A DNA stretch of 64,000 nt from Caballeronia calidae. Its GTDB lineage: Bacteria; Pseudomonadota; Gammaproteobacteria; Burkholderiales; Burkholderiaceae. Made by a program: the position numbers and the translations under genes. The notes below the pieces were generated by a model. That model ran no database searches. It saw nothing but the letters and a program-made list of their open reading frames with translations, and was not told the DNA's origin. Position 1 is the first letter of the stretch; every line of letters starts with the position of its first letter. The stretch is taken from the NCBI RefSeq assembly GCF_900044055.2, contig NZ_FCOX02000010.1, forward strand, positions 119,196 to 183,195, given 5' to 3'. Shown piece after piece: positions 26,701 through 35,487 of the stretch.

Positions 26701-27951
26701 ATGCGTGAATGCTATAGCAGGCTTTTCATCGCATTGGCGCTGTGTGCAGGCGGGTGCGCGGTCCCTCCGACGCCGCCGGAGAGCGGTGCGCCCACCGTCG
26801 CTCCAGCGCCGGCGCCGGCGCCCGCGGCAAGCGCTCCGCAAACCTTTGCGATGGATCCGGCGTCGCTGGACAGGCTCGTCGGTCCGATTGCACTCTATCC
26901 CGACGATCTCGTTGCGATCATTCTTCCGGCGTCCACGTATCCCGTCGAAGTCGTTCAGGCCGACCGGTTTCTCGATCGCAGAAAAACCGAGAAGGACTTG
27001 CCGATCAACGAAGCATGGCAGGACCCCGTCAAGGCGCTGCTGAACTACCCCGAAGTCTTGAAGAGAATGAGCGCCGACCTCGACTGGACAGTCGCGCTCG
27101 GAGAAGCCGTGGTAGCGGACCAAAGCGCTGTATTGCAGGCGGTCCAGCGTTTCCGGCGCCAGACGCAATCGGCAGGGAACCTCAGGACGGACGACAAGCA
27201 GACGGTGGTCGTCGAAAAGGAAGTCATCAAGATCGTGCCGTCCAACCCCGAAGTGATCTACGTGCCGCAGTACAACCCGTCGACGGTCGTCATCGCCAGC
27301 CCGACGCCGGTGTACACCTACTGGCCTGCGCCTTATCCCGTCTACTACTATCCCTACGCGCCGGGCGCGGCTTTCGCAACGGGTCTGATCTGGGGCGCGG
27401 CGATCACGGCGGCGTGGAACGGCGGGCACTATGTGTCGCACTACGAGGGCGGCAACAACACGATCAACATCAATCGCGAGAGTAACGTCAATCGCACGGA
27501 GGTCAGGAACGAAGTGAGCAATCGCGCCGCGAACCGCTCGGCGAACGGGACGTCCGGCTCGCAGCGCACGACGCAGTGGCGTTCGGAGAAGAAGCCCGGG
27601 CAGGTGTCGGGCACCAGCACGCGCGCCGCATCGCAGCGCGTCGGCGATGCGCCGTCGCGCGCCAACGCCGGCAACGTCGGCGCGTCCGGCGGCGGTGAGC
27701 GGGCTGGTGCGCGGGCGCCGTCCGCCGCGCAGACGCCACGCGGGCAGGGCAACGGCAACCTTCAGGGACGCGGCGGCGACGCCTTCAGCGGCTACGGGTC
27801 CGCTCAGGGCGCGCGGGCGGACAGCGCGCGCGGCGCGGCGAGCCGGCAGTCGATCTCGGGCGGGCAGGGCGGCCGCAACTTCCAGGGCGGCGGCTTTTCC
27901 GGCGGAGGCCGCGGTGGATTCGGCGGAGGCGGCCGCGTGGGCCGTCGATAG
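26701..27951 (+). CDS. DUF3300-domain protein, probable lipoprotein
   Basis: Secreted protein of 416 residues. N-terminal RLFIALALCAGGCAVPP is a lipoprotein-like signal, although the residues before Cys (AGG) are not ideal. The DUF3300 domain spans about residues 55-200: LVGPIALYPDDLVAIILPAS, TYPVEVVQADRFL, DPVKALLNYPEVLKRM, then PSNPEVIYVPQYNP. A hydrophobic WPAPYPVYYYPYAPG stretch follows, and the last 150 residues are Asn/Arg then Gly/Arg-rich disorder. The frame opens at 26647, but ATG 26701 gives the signal peptide. A second DUF3300 gene lies 6 kb downstream. Envelope role; exact function unknown. Confidence 0.85.
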   Translation: MRECYSRLFIALALCAGGCAVPPTPPESGAPTVAPAPAPAPAASAPQTFAMDPASLDRLVGPIALYPDDLVAIILPASTYPVEVVQADRFLDRRKTEKDLPINEAWQDPVKALLNYPEVLKRMSADLDWTVALGEAVVADQSAVLQAVQRFRRQTQSAGNLRTDDKQTVVVEKEVIKIVPSNPEVIYVPQYNPSTVVIASPTPVYTYWPAPYPVYYYPYAPGAAFATGLIWGAAITAAWNGGHYVSHYEGGNNTININRESNVNRTEVRNEVSNRAANRSANGTSGSQRTTQWRSEKKPGQVSGTSTRAASQRVGDAPSRANAGNVGASGGGERAGARAPSAAQTPRGQGNGNLQGRGGDAFSGYGSAQGARADSARGAASRQSISGGQGGRNFQGGGFSGGGRGGFGGGGRVGRR

Positions 27952-28048
27952 GAGACGTTCCATGAGCCTGTCGTCGCGTCGACTCAGATCGTGACGCATC
28001 CTGGACCCGCGTGCAGGAGCCTCGATCGTCGAGCTTCGTGGCGATGCC

Positions 28049-29491
28049 TCAAAGAAGAATGGGGACGCTGATCAAAAGAAACACGACGATGAAGACGACG
28101 CCGAAGATCGCGCCCAGCCGCCAGTAATCCGCGGCGGGCAGATAGCCGCTGCCGAAATAGACCGGGCTCGGCCCGGTGCCATAGGGCGTGAGAATGCCCA
28201 TGATGCCGAGCGTCAGAGCCAGCATCAGCGCGAACGCCTCCATCGGCATGCCGGGAATGGTCGAGCCCACCGTCAGCATGACCGGGAGCATCGCCGTCGT
28301 ATGGGCGGTGACGCTCGCGAACATGTAGTGCGTGAAAAAGAAGATCAGTATGAGGACCACCGCCGCCATGGTCGGCGCGACACCGCTCATGTGCGCCGCC
28401 ATCATGGACGCGAACCATTTCACGAAGCCGGTTCTGCTCAGCCCGTCGGCCAGCGCGACCAGCGTCGCGAACCACGTGAACGTGTTCCAAGCCTGCTTGT
28501 TTGCGAGCATGTCGTCCCAGGTCACGACCTTCGTGACCAGCATGAGCGCGATCACCATCAGTGCTGCAGTCGTGGGATTGACGAACTTCTCGCCGAAGAT
28601 CCAGAGCCCGAGCGCAACGAGCACCAGCACGCCAAGCGTCAGCTCACGCCGCGAGAGCGGCCCCATCTCTTTCAACTGCTGCGAGGCCCACGCGGGCACT
28701 TCCGTGCCCTGCTTGACTTCGGGAGGATAGAGCACGTAGGTGAGCAGCGGCACCGCCAGCAGCAGGATGATGCCCGCCGGTGCGATCGCCAGGAACCATC
28801 GCGTCCAGCCCAGATCGACGTGAACGGTCTTTCTGATGAGCTCGGCAGCCAGCAGGTTGGGGGCGAGCGCGGTCAGAAACATCGAGCTCGTCACGCATGT
28901 CGTGGCGATGGCCGTCCACATGATGTACGAGCCAACCCGGCGCGCCGAGGGATCGTTCGGCTTCGAATCGTATAGCGGCGGCAGATTGCGGATCACAGGG
29001 AAGATGGTCCCGCCGCTGCGCGCCGTGTTGGAGGGCGTAAATGGCGCGAGCAGCATGTCCGCGACCATCACCGCATAGCCGAGGGTGAGTGTCTTGCGGC
29101 CCATCGCCTTGACGAGCATGAGTGCGATGCGGCGGCCGAGGCCCGTCTTCTCGTAGCCGAGCGCGAACATGAAGGCGCCGAAGATGAGCCACACCGTGCC
29201 GTTCGAGAATCCGGAGAGCGCCCAGCTGAGGCTCGCGGTCGCCACATTGAAGCCCGGCTTCGCGAGCTGTTCGGGACTGAAGAACACCCACTCGCAGAAC
29301 ACCGACACGAGCGTCACGGCGATGAGCCCGATGGCCGCGCCCGGGATCGGCTCCAGCATCAGCCCGACGATCACGCCCGCGAAGATCGCGAAGTAATACC
29401 ACGCGTGCTGAGCCAGTCCCTCGGGCGCGGGGATGATCGCAATCAGAACCACCACGATGAGTGGCGCAAGCGCTTTCCAGAACGTCTTCAT
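28049..29491 (-). CDS. DASS-family dicarboxylate/anion transporter
   Basis: Inner-membrane carrier of 480 residues of the divalent anion:sodium symporter/antiporter family (CitT, TtdT type). The two substrate/cation-binding signatures are present: the SNT loop FTPSNTARSGGTIFP near residue 155 and PYGTGPSPVYFGSGY near residue 440; twelve or so helices surround them. GGAGG lies close before the ATG at 29491. It is divergent, over 106 bp, from the iron-sulfur/flavoprotein operon and probably shares regulation with it. Exchange of an unsaturated dicarboxylate for succinate would fit a fumarate-reductase-type partner, but this is inference. Confidence 0.88.
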   Translation of the reverse strand: MKTFWKALAPLIVVVLIAIIPAPEGLAQHAWYYFAIFAGVIVGLMLEPIPGAAIGLIAVTLVSVFCEWVFFSPEQLAKPGFNVATASLSWALSGFSNGTVWLIFGAFMFALGYEKTGLGRRIALMLVKAMGRKTLTLGYAVMVADMLLAPFTPSNTARSGGTIFPVIRNLPPLYDSKPNDPSARRVGSYIMWTAIATTCVTSSMFLTALAPNLLAAELIRKTVHVDLGWTRWFLAIAPAGIILLLAVPLLTYVLYPPEVKQGTEVPAWASQQLKEMGPLSRRELTLGVLVLVALGLWIFGEKFVNPTTAALMVIALMLVTKVVTWDDMLANKQAWNTFTWFATLVALADGLSRTGFVKWFASMMAAHMSGVAPTMAAVVLILIFFFTHYMFASVTAHTTAMLPVMLTVGSTIPGMPMEAFALMLALTLGIMGILTPYGTGPSPVYFGSGYLPAADYWRLGAIFGVVFIVVFLLISVPILL

Positions 29492-29597
29492 GCGTCCTCC
29501 GCTTGGAAATAATCACCCGTGTGCTAAGGTTTATATGTCGATTTTTCCGAATTCGCCAGTGCGGGGGCAGTGCCGCACAAGAACCGAGTGCGCGAAG

Positions 29598-30236
29598 ATG
29601 GTTTGCCTGAGCATTGAAGGGCGCGAGGTCGAAGCCCCCGCGAACTGCTCGATCCTGCAGGCCATCGTGCATGCTGGGCAGACGCTCGTCGAGGGCGTCG
29701 GCTGCATGGGACAGGGCGTATGCGGCTCATGCCGCGTGATGGTCCGGCGAAGCGGCCAGCAAGAGGTGACGACCGCGCTCGCCTGCGAGACCCTGATCGA
29801 AGAAGGGATGCAAGTCGCCTTTCTCGACTACTTCGCCATTGCGTCACGCCATGTGTATCGCATGGACGATTTCAGCGACAGCTGGCAGACGCTGCGCGCG
29901 ATCTCTGAAGTATTTCCGGAAGCACCTCATTGCCGTCACTGCAGCGGTTGCGATCGCGCCTGTCCGAAGCATCTCGACGTCCAGCGCGGCGTGAACCTCG
30001 CCGTGGAGGGCAAGCTGGCCGCATCCGGCCAGGTTTTCGATGAATGCGTGATGTGCAATCTCTGCACGCTGGCGTGTCCCGAGCATATTCAACCCAACCA
30101 TCTCGGCCTCTTCGTGCGTCGGATGATCTCGGCGCTGTCGTTGCGGCCGGCCAACCTCATGCTACGGCTGCAGCAGATCGAGAGCGGCGAGATGAAGATC
30201 GATTTCGATGCGCCGGGCGCGCAGCCGCCACGCTGA
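29598..30236 (+). CDS. 2Fe-2S / double 4Fe-4S iron-sulfur protein (SdhB-like)
   Basis: Electron-transfer protein of 212 residues. A ferredoxin-like 2Fe-2S domain covers residues 1-75, with cysteines in GCMGQGVCGSCRV and ACETL. A C-terminal domain carries two C-x2-C-x2-C-x3-CP motifs, HCRHCSGCDRACPKH near residue 115 and CVMCNLCTLACPEH near residue 155. SdhB/FrdB proteins end with one 4Fe-4S and one 3Fe-4S cluster; here both motifs look like full 4Fe-4S. The frame extends upstream to 29433. ATG 29535 has an AAGG box, but the intervening codons are unlike the genome, so 29598 is chosen. First gene of the redox operon; it should wire NuoF-like FMN to the flavoprotein. Confidence 0.82.
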   Translation: MVCLSIEGREVEAPANCSILQAIVHAGQTLVEGVGCMGQGVCGSCRVMVRRSGQQEVTTALACETLIEEGMQVAFLDYFAIASRHVYRMDDFSDSWQTLRAISEVFPEAPHCRHCSGCDRACPKHLDVQRGVNLAVEGKLAASGQVFDECVMCNLCTLACPEHIQPNHLGLFVRRMISALSLRPANLMLRLQQIESGEMKIDFDAPGAQPPR

Positions 30237-30251
30237 CAGGACCGACCGATC

Positions 30252-31901
30252 ATGGCTGCCGGCATACCCTACGAAGACGCGCGCCAGCGCTATCGCCCCG
30301 GTGCGACGCCGCCGGCACGCAAGGACGACACGTCCATCGATGCGCTTCTCAAGGCCTATCACCCGGATCATGGCGCCCATGCGCGAGTGGCACTGAGCGT
30401 CGGGGTGAATCGCGGAGAGCCGTGTCAGCCCGATCTCGCCGGTTACCTTCAAGCCAATGCGCTGATCGACGACGTCGACCTCGCCGGTGCGCAGCTCACG
30501 TCCACCGACGTGCTGGTGGTGGGCGGAGGCGGCGGTGGATGTGCCGCCGCGCTCACCGCCGCGAGGCAGGGCGCGAGAGTGATCCTCGCCACCAAGCTGC
30601 GTCTGGGCGACAGCAATACCGTCATGGCCGAAGGCGGCATCCAGGCTGCCGTCGGCGATGACGACAGTCCCCAGTTGCACTTCGAGGACACGTTGCGCGC
30701 CGGGCATTTTTGCGGCGACCGCGAGCTCGTTGCGCAGATGGTGATGGATGGCCCCGACGTGATTCGCTGGCTGATCCGTCTCGGCATGACGTTCGACCAG
30801 GAGGAGGATCAGCCCATCGGCGGCAACCTGCTGCGCAAGAAGCCCGGCGGCGCGTCGGCGGCGCGCATCCTTTCCTATCGTGACTACACGGGGCTGGAGA
30901 TGATGCGCGTGCTGCGCGAGGCCGTGGAGCTCGAGCCGGGCATCGAGGTGTGGAACCGCTGCCCCGTCGTCGAGCTGCTGTCCGACGAGCGCGGGCGCTG
31001 CGCCGGGGCGGTGATCTACAACCTCGAATGGCGCACCTTCTCGCTGGTGCGCGCGCATGCGGTGATCCTCGCCACCGGCGGCGCGGGGCGGCTGCATCTC
31101 AACGCCTTTCCGACGTCCAATCACTACGGCGCCACGGCGGACGGGCTCGTGCTGGCCTATCGCCTGGGCGCGCATCTGCGCGAGCTCGACTCGTTCCAGT
31201 ATCACCCCACCGGCATCGCGTATCCGCGACATCTCGCGGGCGGGCTCATCTCGGAAGCGGCGCGCTCCGCGGGCGCGAAGCTGATCAACGGCGAGGGTGA
31301 GCGCTTCGTGGACGAACTCAAGCCGCGCGATGTCGTGGCTTCGGCGATCCTGCGCGAATGCGAAGAAGGGCGCGGAATCGTACGCGACGGTCAGGTCGGC
31401 GTGTTCCTCGATACGCCGACGCTCGAACTGGAGAACCCCGGCATCCTCGAGAAGCGCCTCGTGACACTGCGCCATCTCGCGCACAAGTGCGGTCACGATG
31501 CAGCCGAGGAGCCGTTCCTCGTCTATCCGACATTGCATTACCAGAACGGCGGCGTGGCCATCGACAAGGACGGCGCGACGAGCGTGCACGGCCTCTATTG
31601 CGTCGGCGAGGTCACGGGCGGGATACACGGGCGCAACCGGCTGATGGGCAACGCGCTGCTCGATATCCTGAGCATGGGACGCCGCGCCGGGGCCAGGTCG
31701 GCGCAATTGCCGGGACGCTTCGAAGCGAGCCGCGCCGGAATCGGTCACGTCCACGCGTGGCAGCGCGAGCTGACCCTGGCCGGACTGCCCTTGCATGTGA
31801 AAGCGCCGCAGCTCTTTCCCGGCTACGCCCACTTCGATCTGCGAGCCGACGCCGGCCTGCGCACGCACGCGCGCGGGAGCGTGCCCGAAGGCATCCGGTG
31901 A
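30252..31901 (+). CDS. SdhA/FrdA-like FAD flavoprotein
   Basis: Flavoprotein of 549 residues of the fumarate reductase/succinate dehydrogenase/L-aspartate oxidase family. It has an 80-residue N-terminal extension, then the FAD motif VLVVGGGGGGCAAALTAA, DSNTVMAEGGIQAA, ATGGAGRLH, QYHPTG, the substrate/proton-shuttle Arg in LKPRDVV, and HGRNRLMGNALLD. Where SdhA/FrdA carry S-H-T with the His that binds FAD covalently, this has S-N-T, so FAD should be non-covalent. The C-terminal helical domain of SdhA is reduced to about 60 residues. Starts 15 bp after the iron-sulfur gene. Probably reduces a C=C bond of an unsaturated diacid; substrate unknown. Confidence 0.85.
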   Translation: MAAGIPYEDARQRYRPGATPPARKDDTSIDALLKAYHPDHGAHARVALSVGVNRGEPCQPDLAGYLQANALIDDVDLAGAQLTSTDVLVVGGGGGGCAAALTAARQGARVILATKLRLGDSNTVMAEGGIQAAVGDDDSPQLHFEDTLRAGHFCGDRELVAQMVMDGPDVIRWLIRLGMTFDQEEDQPIGGNLLRKKPGGASAARILSYRDYTGLEMMRVLREAVELEPGIEVWNRCPVVELLSDERGRCAGAVIYNLEWRTFSLVRAHAVILATGGAGRLHLNAFPTSNHYGATADGLVLAYRLGAHLRELDSFQYHPTGIAYPRHLAGGLISEAARSAGAKLINGEGERFVDELKPRDVVASAILRECEEGRGIVRDGQVGVFLDTPTLELENPGILEKRLVTLRHLAHKCGHDAAEEPFLVYPTLHYQNGGVAIDKDGATSVHGLYCVGEVTGGIHGRNRLMGNALLDILSMGRRAGARSAQLPGRFEASRAGIGHVHAWQRELTLAGLPLHVKAPQLFPGYAHFDLRADAGLRTHARGSVPEGIR

Positions 31902-31922
31902 AGCGATCCACGGAGCGCGAAG

Positions 31923-33167
31923 ATGGACAAGCTGAATCAGGTTCTTCTGAGGGACGATTTCCGCGTCGGCGCAGACCTCGGTGCGTGGCTCGCGCATGAG
32001 GGCGGCGCGGGGCTCGCGAGGGCTTTGGAGGATCCGACCGCGATCATCGCTGAAATCGCCTCGGCGGATTTGCGCGGGATGGGAGGCGCCGGGTTCGCGA
32101 CCCATCGCAAATGGACGCCGGTTGCCGCCGCGCGTGACGGCGACAAATACATCATCTGCAACGGCAACGAAGACGAGCCCGGCACCTTCAAGGACCGATT
32201 CCTTCTGGAACACACACCGCATCAGGTGATCGAGGGCGCGCTCATCGCCGCGCTGGCGACCCGCGCGAACCACGTCGTCCTGTACGTCAACCCGCATCAG
32301 CAGCTGGCTCTCGCGGCGACTCGGCAGGCTGTGCAGCAATGGCAGGCGCACGCGCTCTTTGCCGCGATCGAGCAAGCAGTCGGCGGCACGGTTTCGCTTG
32401 GCGTCGTGCCGAGCTCGGGGCTTTACATCGGCGGAGAGGAAACCGCCGTGATCGCGAGCGTGCAGGGCGGCTTTCCGTTTCCGCGCCGCAAGCCGCCGTT
32501 CCCGGCTGAAGAGGGCGTGCATGGCGCGCCGACCGTCGTGAACAACGCCGAAACGCTTGCTCACGTGCCGGGGATTCTTCGCCACGGGGCGCAGTGGTAT
32601 CGGGATCTCGGCGTCGGAGACGCGGCCGGAACCAAGCTCTACTCGCTCTCGGGCGACGTGCTGCATCCGGGTCTCTACGAACTGCCGATGGGCACGCGTC
32701 TCGAATCGCTCGTCTTCGAGCATGGCGGCGGCATGTTGCAGGGCAAGCAGTTCAAGGCGGTCTTCACGGGCGGTCCCTCGAATACCTTGCTGACGAAGCG
32801 CGATCTCGACGTCCCGCTGGACTTCGACTCGGTGCAGCAGCGCCGTTCACGCCTCGGGACCGGCGCGATGATCGTCGTGTCGGAGGGAACCAGCATCGTG
32901 CGCAAGGTCGCCGAGTACGTGAGTTTCTTCGCCCAGGGTTCATGCGGCCAGTGTCCGCCGTGCAAGGGCGGCACCTTCCAGCTGATGCAGCTGCTCAACC
33001 GGATCGACACGGGCCGCGGCGTGCGCGCCGATATGGACGCCCTGGAGAACCTGTGCCGCATTCTTCCCGGCAGCGGGCGCTGCGGTCTTATCGACGGTGC
33101 GGTGACGGTGGTGGAGAGTTCCGTCAACCAGTTCCGCGACGAGTACGAGGCGCTGCTGATGGCGTAG
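31923..33167 (+). CDS. NuoF-like NADH dehydrogenase flavoprotein subunit
   Basis: NADH-oxidising FMN/4Fe-4S protein of 414 residues homologous to NuoF (51 kDa) of complex I. Motifs in order: LRGMGGAGFATHRKW (FMN), CNGNEDEPGTFKDR, GLYIGGEETAVIASVQG (NADH), VVNNAETLAHVP, and the cluster motif GSCGQCPPCKGG with the fourth Cys in ENLCRILPGSGRC. No NuoE-like gene or other complex I gene adjoins. It lies 21 bp after the flavoprotein gene with GGAG before the ATG. It should feed electrons from NADH to the iron-sulfur protein and flavoprotein. Confidence 0.88.
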   Translation: MDKLNQVLLRDDFRVGADLGAWLAHEGGAGLARALEDPTAIIAEIASADLRGMGGAGFATHRKWTPVAAARDGDKYIICNGNEDEPGTFKDRFLLEHTPHQVIEGALIAALATRANHVVLYVNPHQQLALAATRQAVQQWQAHALFAAIEQAVGGTVSLGVVPSSGLYIGGEETAVIASVQGGFPFPRRKPPFPAEEGVHGAPTVVNNAETLAHVPGILRHGAQWYRDLGVGDAAGTKLYSLSGDVLHPGLYELPMGTRLESLVFEHGGGMLQGKQFKAVFTGGPSNTLLTKRDLDVPLDFDSVQQRRSRLGTGAMIVVSEGTSIVRKVAEYVSFFAQGSCGQCPPCKGGTFQLMQLLNRIDTGRGVRADMDALENLCRILPGSGRCGLIDGAVTVVESSVNQFRDEYEALLMA

Positions 33168-33221
33168 ACGCCTGTGCCATCGCGCATCACGCGGACAGCC
33201 TTTTGCCGGGAGCCGGACACC

Positions 33222-33617
33222 ATGCCTTACTTGCAACTCGATGTGAACGGCCACTACTCGGCGGAGCAGAAAAAGCGGCTCGCCGCGAAGATGAGCGAGA
33301 CCTACTCCAGCATGATGTCTGTCGATATCCGGAGAATCAGCGTGGCCATACGCGAACTCGGCGCCGATGGCGTCTGGCGCATCGCGGAGCCGGACGGGGA
33401 GCCGTTGCCCGTGTCCGTGATGATGCTGGACATCAGGAAAGGACGGCCGCCTGAGCTGCGCATGGCGCTGGCGAAAGCGCTTTGTGCGCTTTGCGCCGAG
33501 ATCCTGGGTCTGCGCGAGGACCGGCTCAACGTCGAGTTCACCCAGCACTCGGGAGACGAGATGTATCACCCGTCGCTCGGGGGTTTTAGCCCGGAATGGG
33601 AGCCGGGCGAGCAGTGA
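33222..33617 (+). CDS. tautomerase-superfamily protein (cis-CaaD/TomN-like)
   Basis: Protein of 131 residues starting MPYLQLDV, so Pro becomes the catalytic N-terminal residue after Met removal, as in the tautomerase superfamily. The long two-domain form (about 130-150 residues) resembles cis-3-chloroacrylate dehalogenase and TomN-type proteins rather than the 62-residue 4-OT. The start at 33222 is fixed by GGGAG nine bases upstream and by the MP terminus; the frame opens at 33174. Last gene of the redox operon, 54 bp after the NuoF-like gene. It may isomerise or hydrate an unsaturated acid; no further assignment. Confidence 0.72.
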   Translation: MPYLQLDVNGHYSAEQKKRLAAKMSETYSSMMSVDIRRISVAIRELGADGVWRIAEPDGEPLPVSVMMLDIRKGRPPELRMALAKALCALCAEILGLREDRLNVEFTQHSGDEMYHPSLGGFSPEWEPGEQ

Positions 33618-33874
33618 GGGAGCGGAAGCGGGCTGTCGGCGCGATGTCGGCGCGTGATCCGGATTGCAGACCGATTCGCGTGCAGCCTTCGCTGCGCGTT
33701 CGATCGCTTTTCGGCGGCGCATCGAAGAACCGTTGCCTATGATTAGCATGAACGGGTCAATGCGTGCATCGTTACTCTGATTGCCCACCATGCGTTCGCG
33801 GGCGCATGGCTGAAGCCGACTGCTTGACGGTCAACGATCATTTCGCCGCCGGGCGGAATCAATGGGGAGTGGCC

Positions 33875-35476
33875 ATGGCGATATGGATTGCACGACTGCT
33901 GAGCGCCGCCCTTGTCTTCGCGTTTTCGGCAGGCTGTCAGAAACAACAGAGTCAGGACGTTCCTACCCAGGCAGCCTCAGCGGCAAATCCGGCCTCCCTT
34001 GCGTCCCCGGCGGTAGCCGCGGCGATACCTCCGCTCCCCGCATCGGCCGCGGCTCCTGCGCCGGCGTCGGTCGCCCAGCCTCAGGTTCCGCCTCAAGGCC
34101 AGCAATACCCACCCGAAGAGCTCGAAGCGCTGGTGGCACCCATCGCGCTCTATCCGGATTCGCTGCTGTCGCAGGTTCTGATGGCGTCGACCTATCCGCT
34201 CGAAGTGGTGCACGCCGCGCGCTGGGTGAAGGAGCACCGCGACCTGAAAGGCGACGCCGCGGTAAAGGCGGTGCAGGACCAGCCGTGGGATGTCAGCGTC
34301 AAGTCTCTGGTTGCATTTCCTCAGGTGCTCCAGCCGATGAACGACAAGCTCGACTGGACTCAACGGCTCGGCGACGCGTTCCTTGCGCAGGAGAAGGATG
34401 TGCTTGCCGCGGTCCAGCGGCTGAGAATCCGCGCGCAGCAGGCAGGAAATCTGACGTCGAATCCGCAGCAGAAGGTGATCGTCGAAGCGCCCCCCGCTGG
34501 CGGACAGCCCGCGCCGGGGGGACAAGCGGCTCAGGCGCCTCAGACCATCGTGCGCATCGAACCGTCGGACCCGCAGGTCATCTATGTTCCGTCCTACAAC
34601 CCGACTGTCGTCTATGGCGGCTGGAGCGCGCCGGCTTACCCGCCGACATACTGGCCACCCTATCCGGCGTACTACCCCGGAGCTGCCCTCGCGAGCGGAT
34701 TCGCATGGGGCCTGGGCATTGCGGCGGCTGGCGCGATCTTCGGCGGTTGCAACTGGAATAGCGGCGACGTGAACATCAACGTCAACAGGGCCACCAACAT
34801 CGACCGCAACTTCAATCGCGCCAACGTGCAGAGCAGCGGGCGGTGGCAGCATGATGCGCGGCACCGTCAGGGCGTCGCCTACCGCGACAACGCGACACGC
34901 CAGAAGTACTCGCAAGGCGTGCAGGGCGCCGATGCGCGGCGCGACTATCGCGGCCGCACCGACGGCGCGGCCGAGCGTGCCGGCGCGACCAATCGGGCGG
35001 CGGCAGGCAGTCCATCGGCTGCCAACCGTGCGGCGCGCGGAAACAACGCCAACGCCGGCAACCGGGCCGGGGCTGCGAACACCGCCGGCGCGGCTAATCG
35101 GGCCGCGACGCCCAATCGTGGGACGGCGGCGCCCGGTCGTGAGACGGCGGCAGGCAATCGTGCGGAAGCCGCCAATCGCAACGCCGCGGCGGGCAATCGC
35201 GCTCAGGCGTCCAATCGGAATGCTGAAGCCGGCAATCGCGCCCAGGCGCCGAACCGCGCACAGGCGCCCAGTCGTGGCGGTGCGCCGAGTGCTCAACCCG
35301 GCTACGGGGGAGGCGGCTACTCGGGCGGCGGTCGCGATACCGCGTTCCAGGGCGTGGGCGGAGGCGGCGCGGCGCAGCGCGACTACAACCGTGGGCGATC
35401 GAGTGTTCAGTCGTCGAGCTACGGCCGTGCGGGCGGTGGCGGCGGTGGCGGTGGCCGTGGTGGTGGCCGGCGATAA
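33875..35476 (+). CDS. DUF3300-domain lipoprotein with long disordered tail
   Basis: Secreted protein of 533 residues. The lipoprotein signal LLSAALVFAFSAGC gives a lipobox SAGC. After a Pro/Ala linker the DUF3300 domain reads EALVAPIALYPDSLLSQVLM, TYPLEVVHAARWV, WDVSVKSLVAFPQVLQPM, then PSDPQVIYVPSYNP. Asn-Arg repeats and a Gly-rich tail finish it. GGGGAG precedes the ATG at 33875; the frame opens further up at 33764. The DUF2950 gene begins 11 bases after its stop. It is a longer relative of the protein at 26701-27951. The pair is common in proteobacterial envelopes; role unknown. Confidence 0.85.
   Translation: MAIWIARLLSAALVFAFSAGCQKQQSQDVPTQAASAANPASLASPAVAAAIPPLPASAAAPAPASVAQPQVPPQGQQYPPEELEALVAPIALYPDSLLSQVLMASTYPLEVVHAARWVKEHRDLKGDAAVKAVQDQPWDVSVKSLVAFPQVLQPMNDKLDWTQRLGDAFLAQEKDVLAAVQRLRIRAQQAGNLTSNPQQKVIVEAPPAGGQPAPGGQAAQAPQTIVRIEPSDPQVIYVPSYNPTVVYGGWSAPAYPPTYWPPYPAYYPGAALASGFAWGLGIAAAGAIFGGCNWNSGDVNINVNRATNIDRNFNRANVQSSGRWQHDARHRQGVAYRDNATRQKYSQGVQGADARRDYRGRTDGAAERAGATNRAAAGSPSAANRAARGNNANAGNRAGAANTAGAANRAATPNRGTAAPGRETAAGNRAEAANRNAAAGNRAQASNRNAEAGNRAQAPNRAQAPSRGGAPSAQPGYGGGGYSGGGRDTAFQGVGGGGAAQRDYNRGRSSVQSSSYGRAGGGGGGGGRGGGRR
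34986..35283 (+). repeat. in-gene Asn-Arg-Ala repeat region
   Basis: The tail of the DUF3300 protein repeats units like GNRAQA and ANRNAA about a dozen times at a six- to nine-residue period, giving a GC-rich, degenerate tandem DNA repeat. Length variation between strains is likely. Confidence 0.7.
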
Positions 35477-35487
35477 GGAGAATGAGC

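Noticed and set aside
30162..32723. 853-residue minus-strand open frame
   Set aside because: Antisense to the flavoprotein and NuoF-like genes; Arg/His-rich composition and no domains, as expected from high-GC codon third positions.
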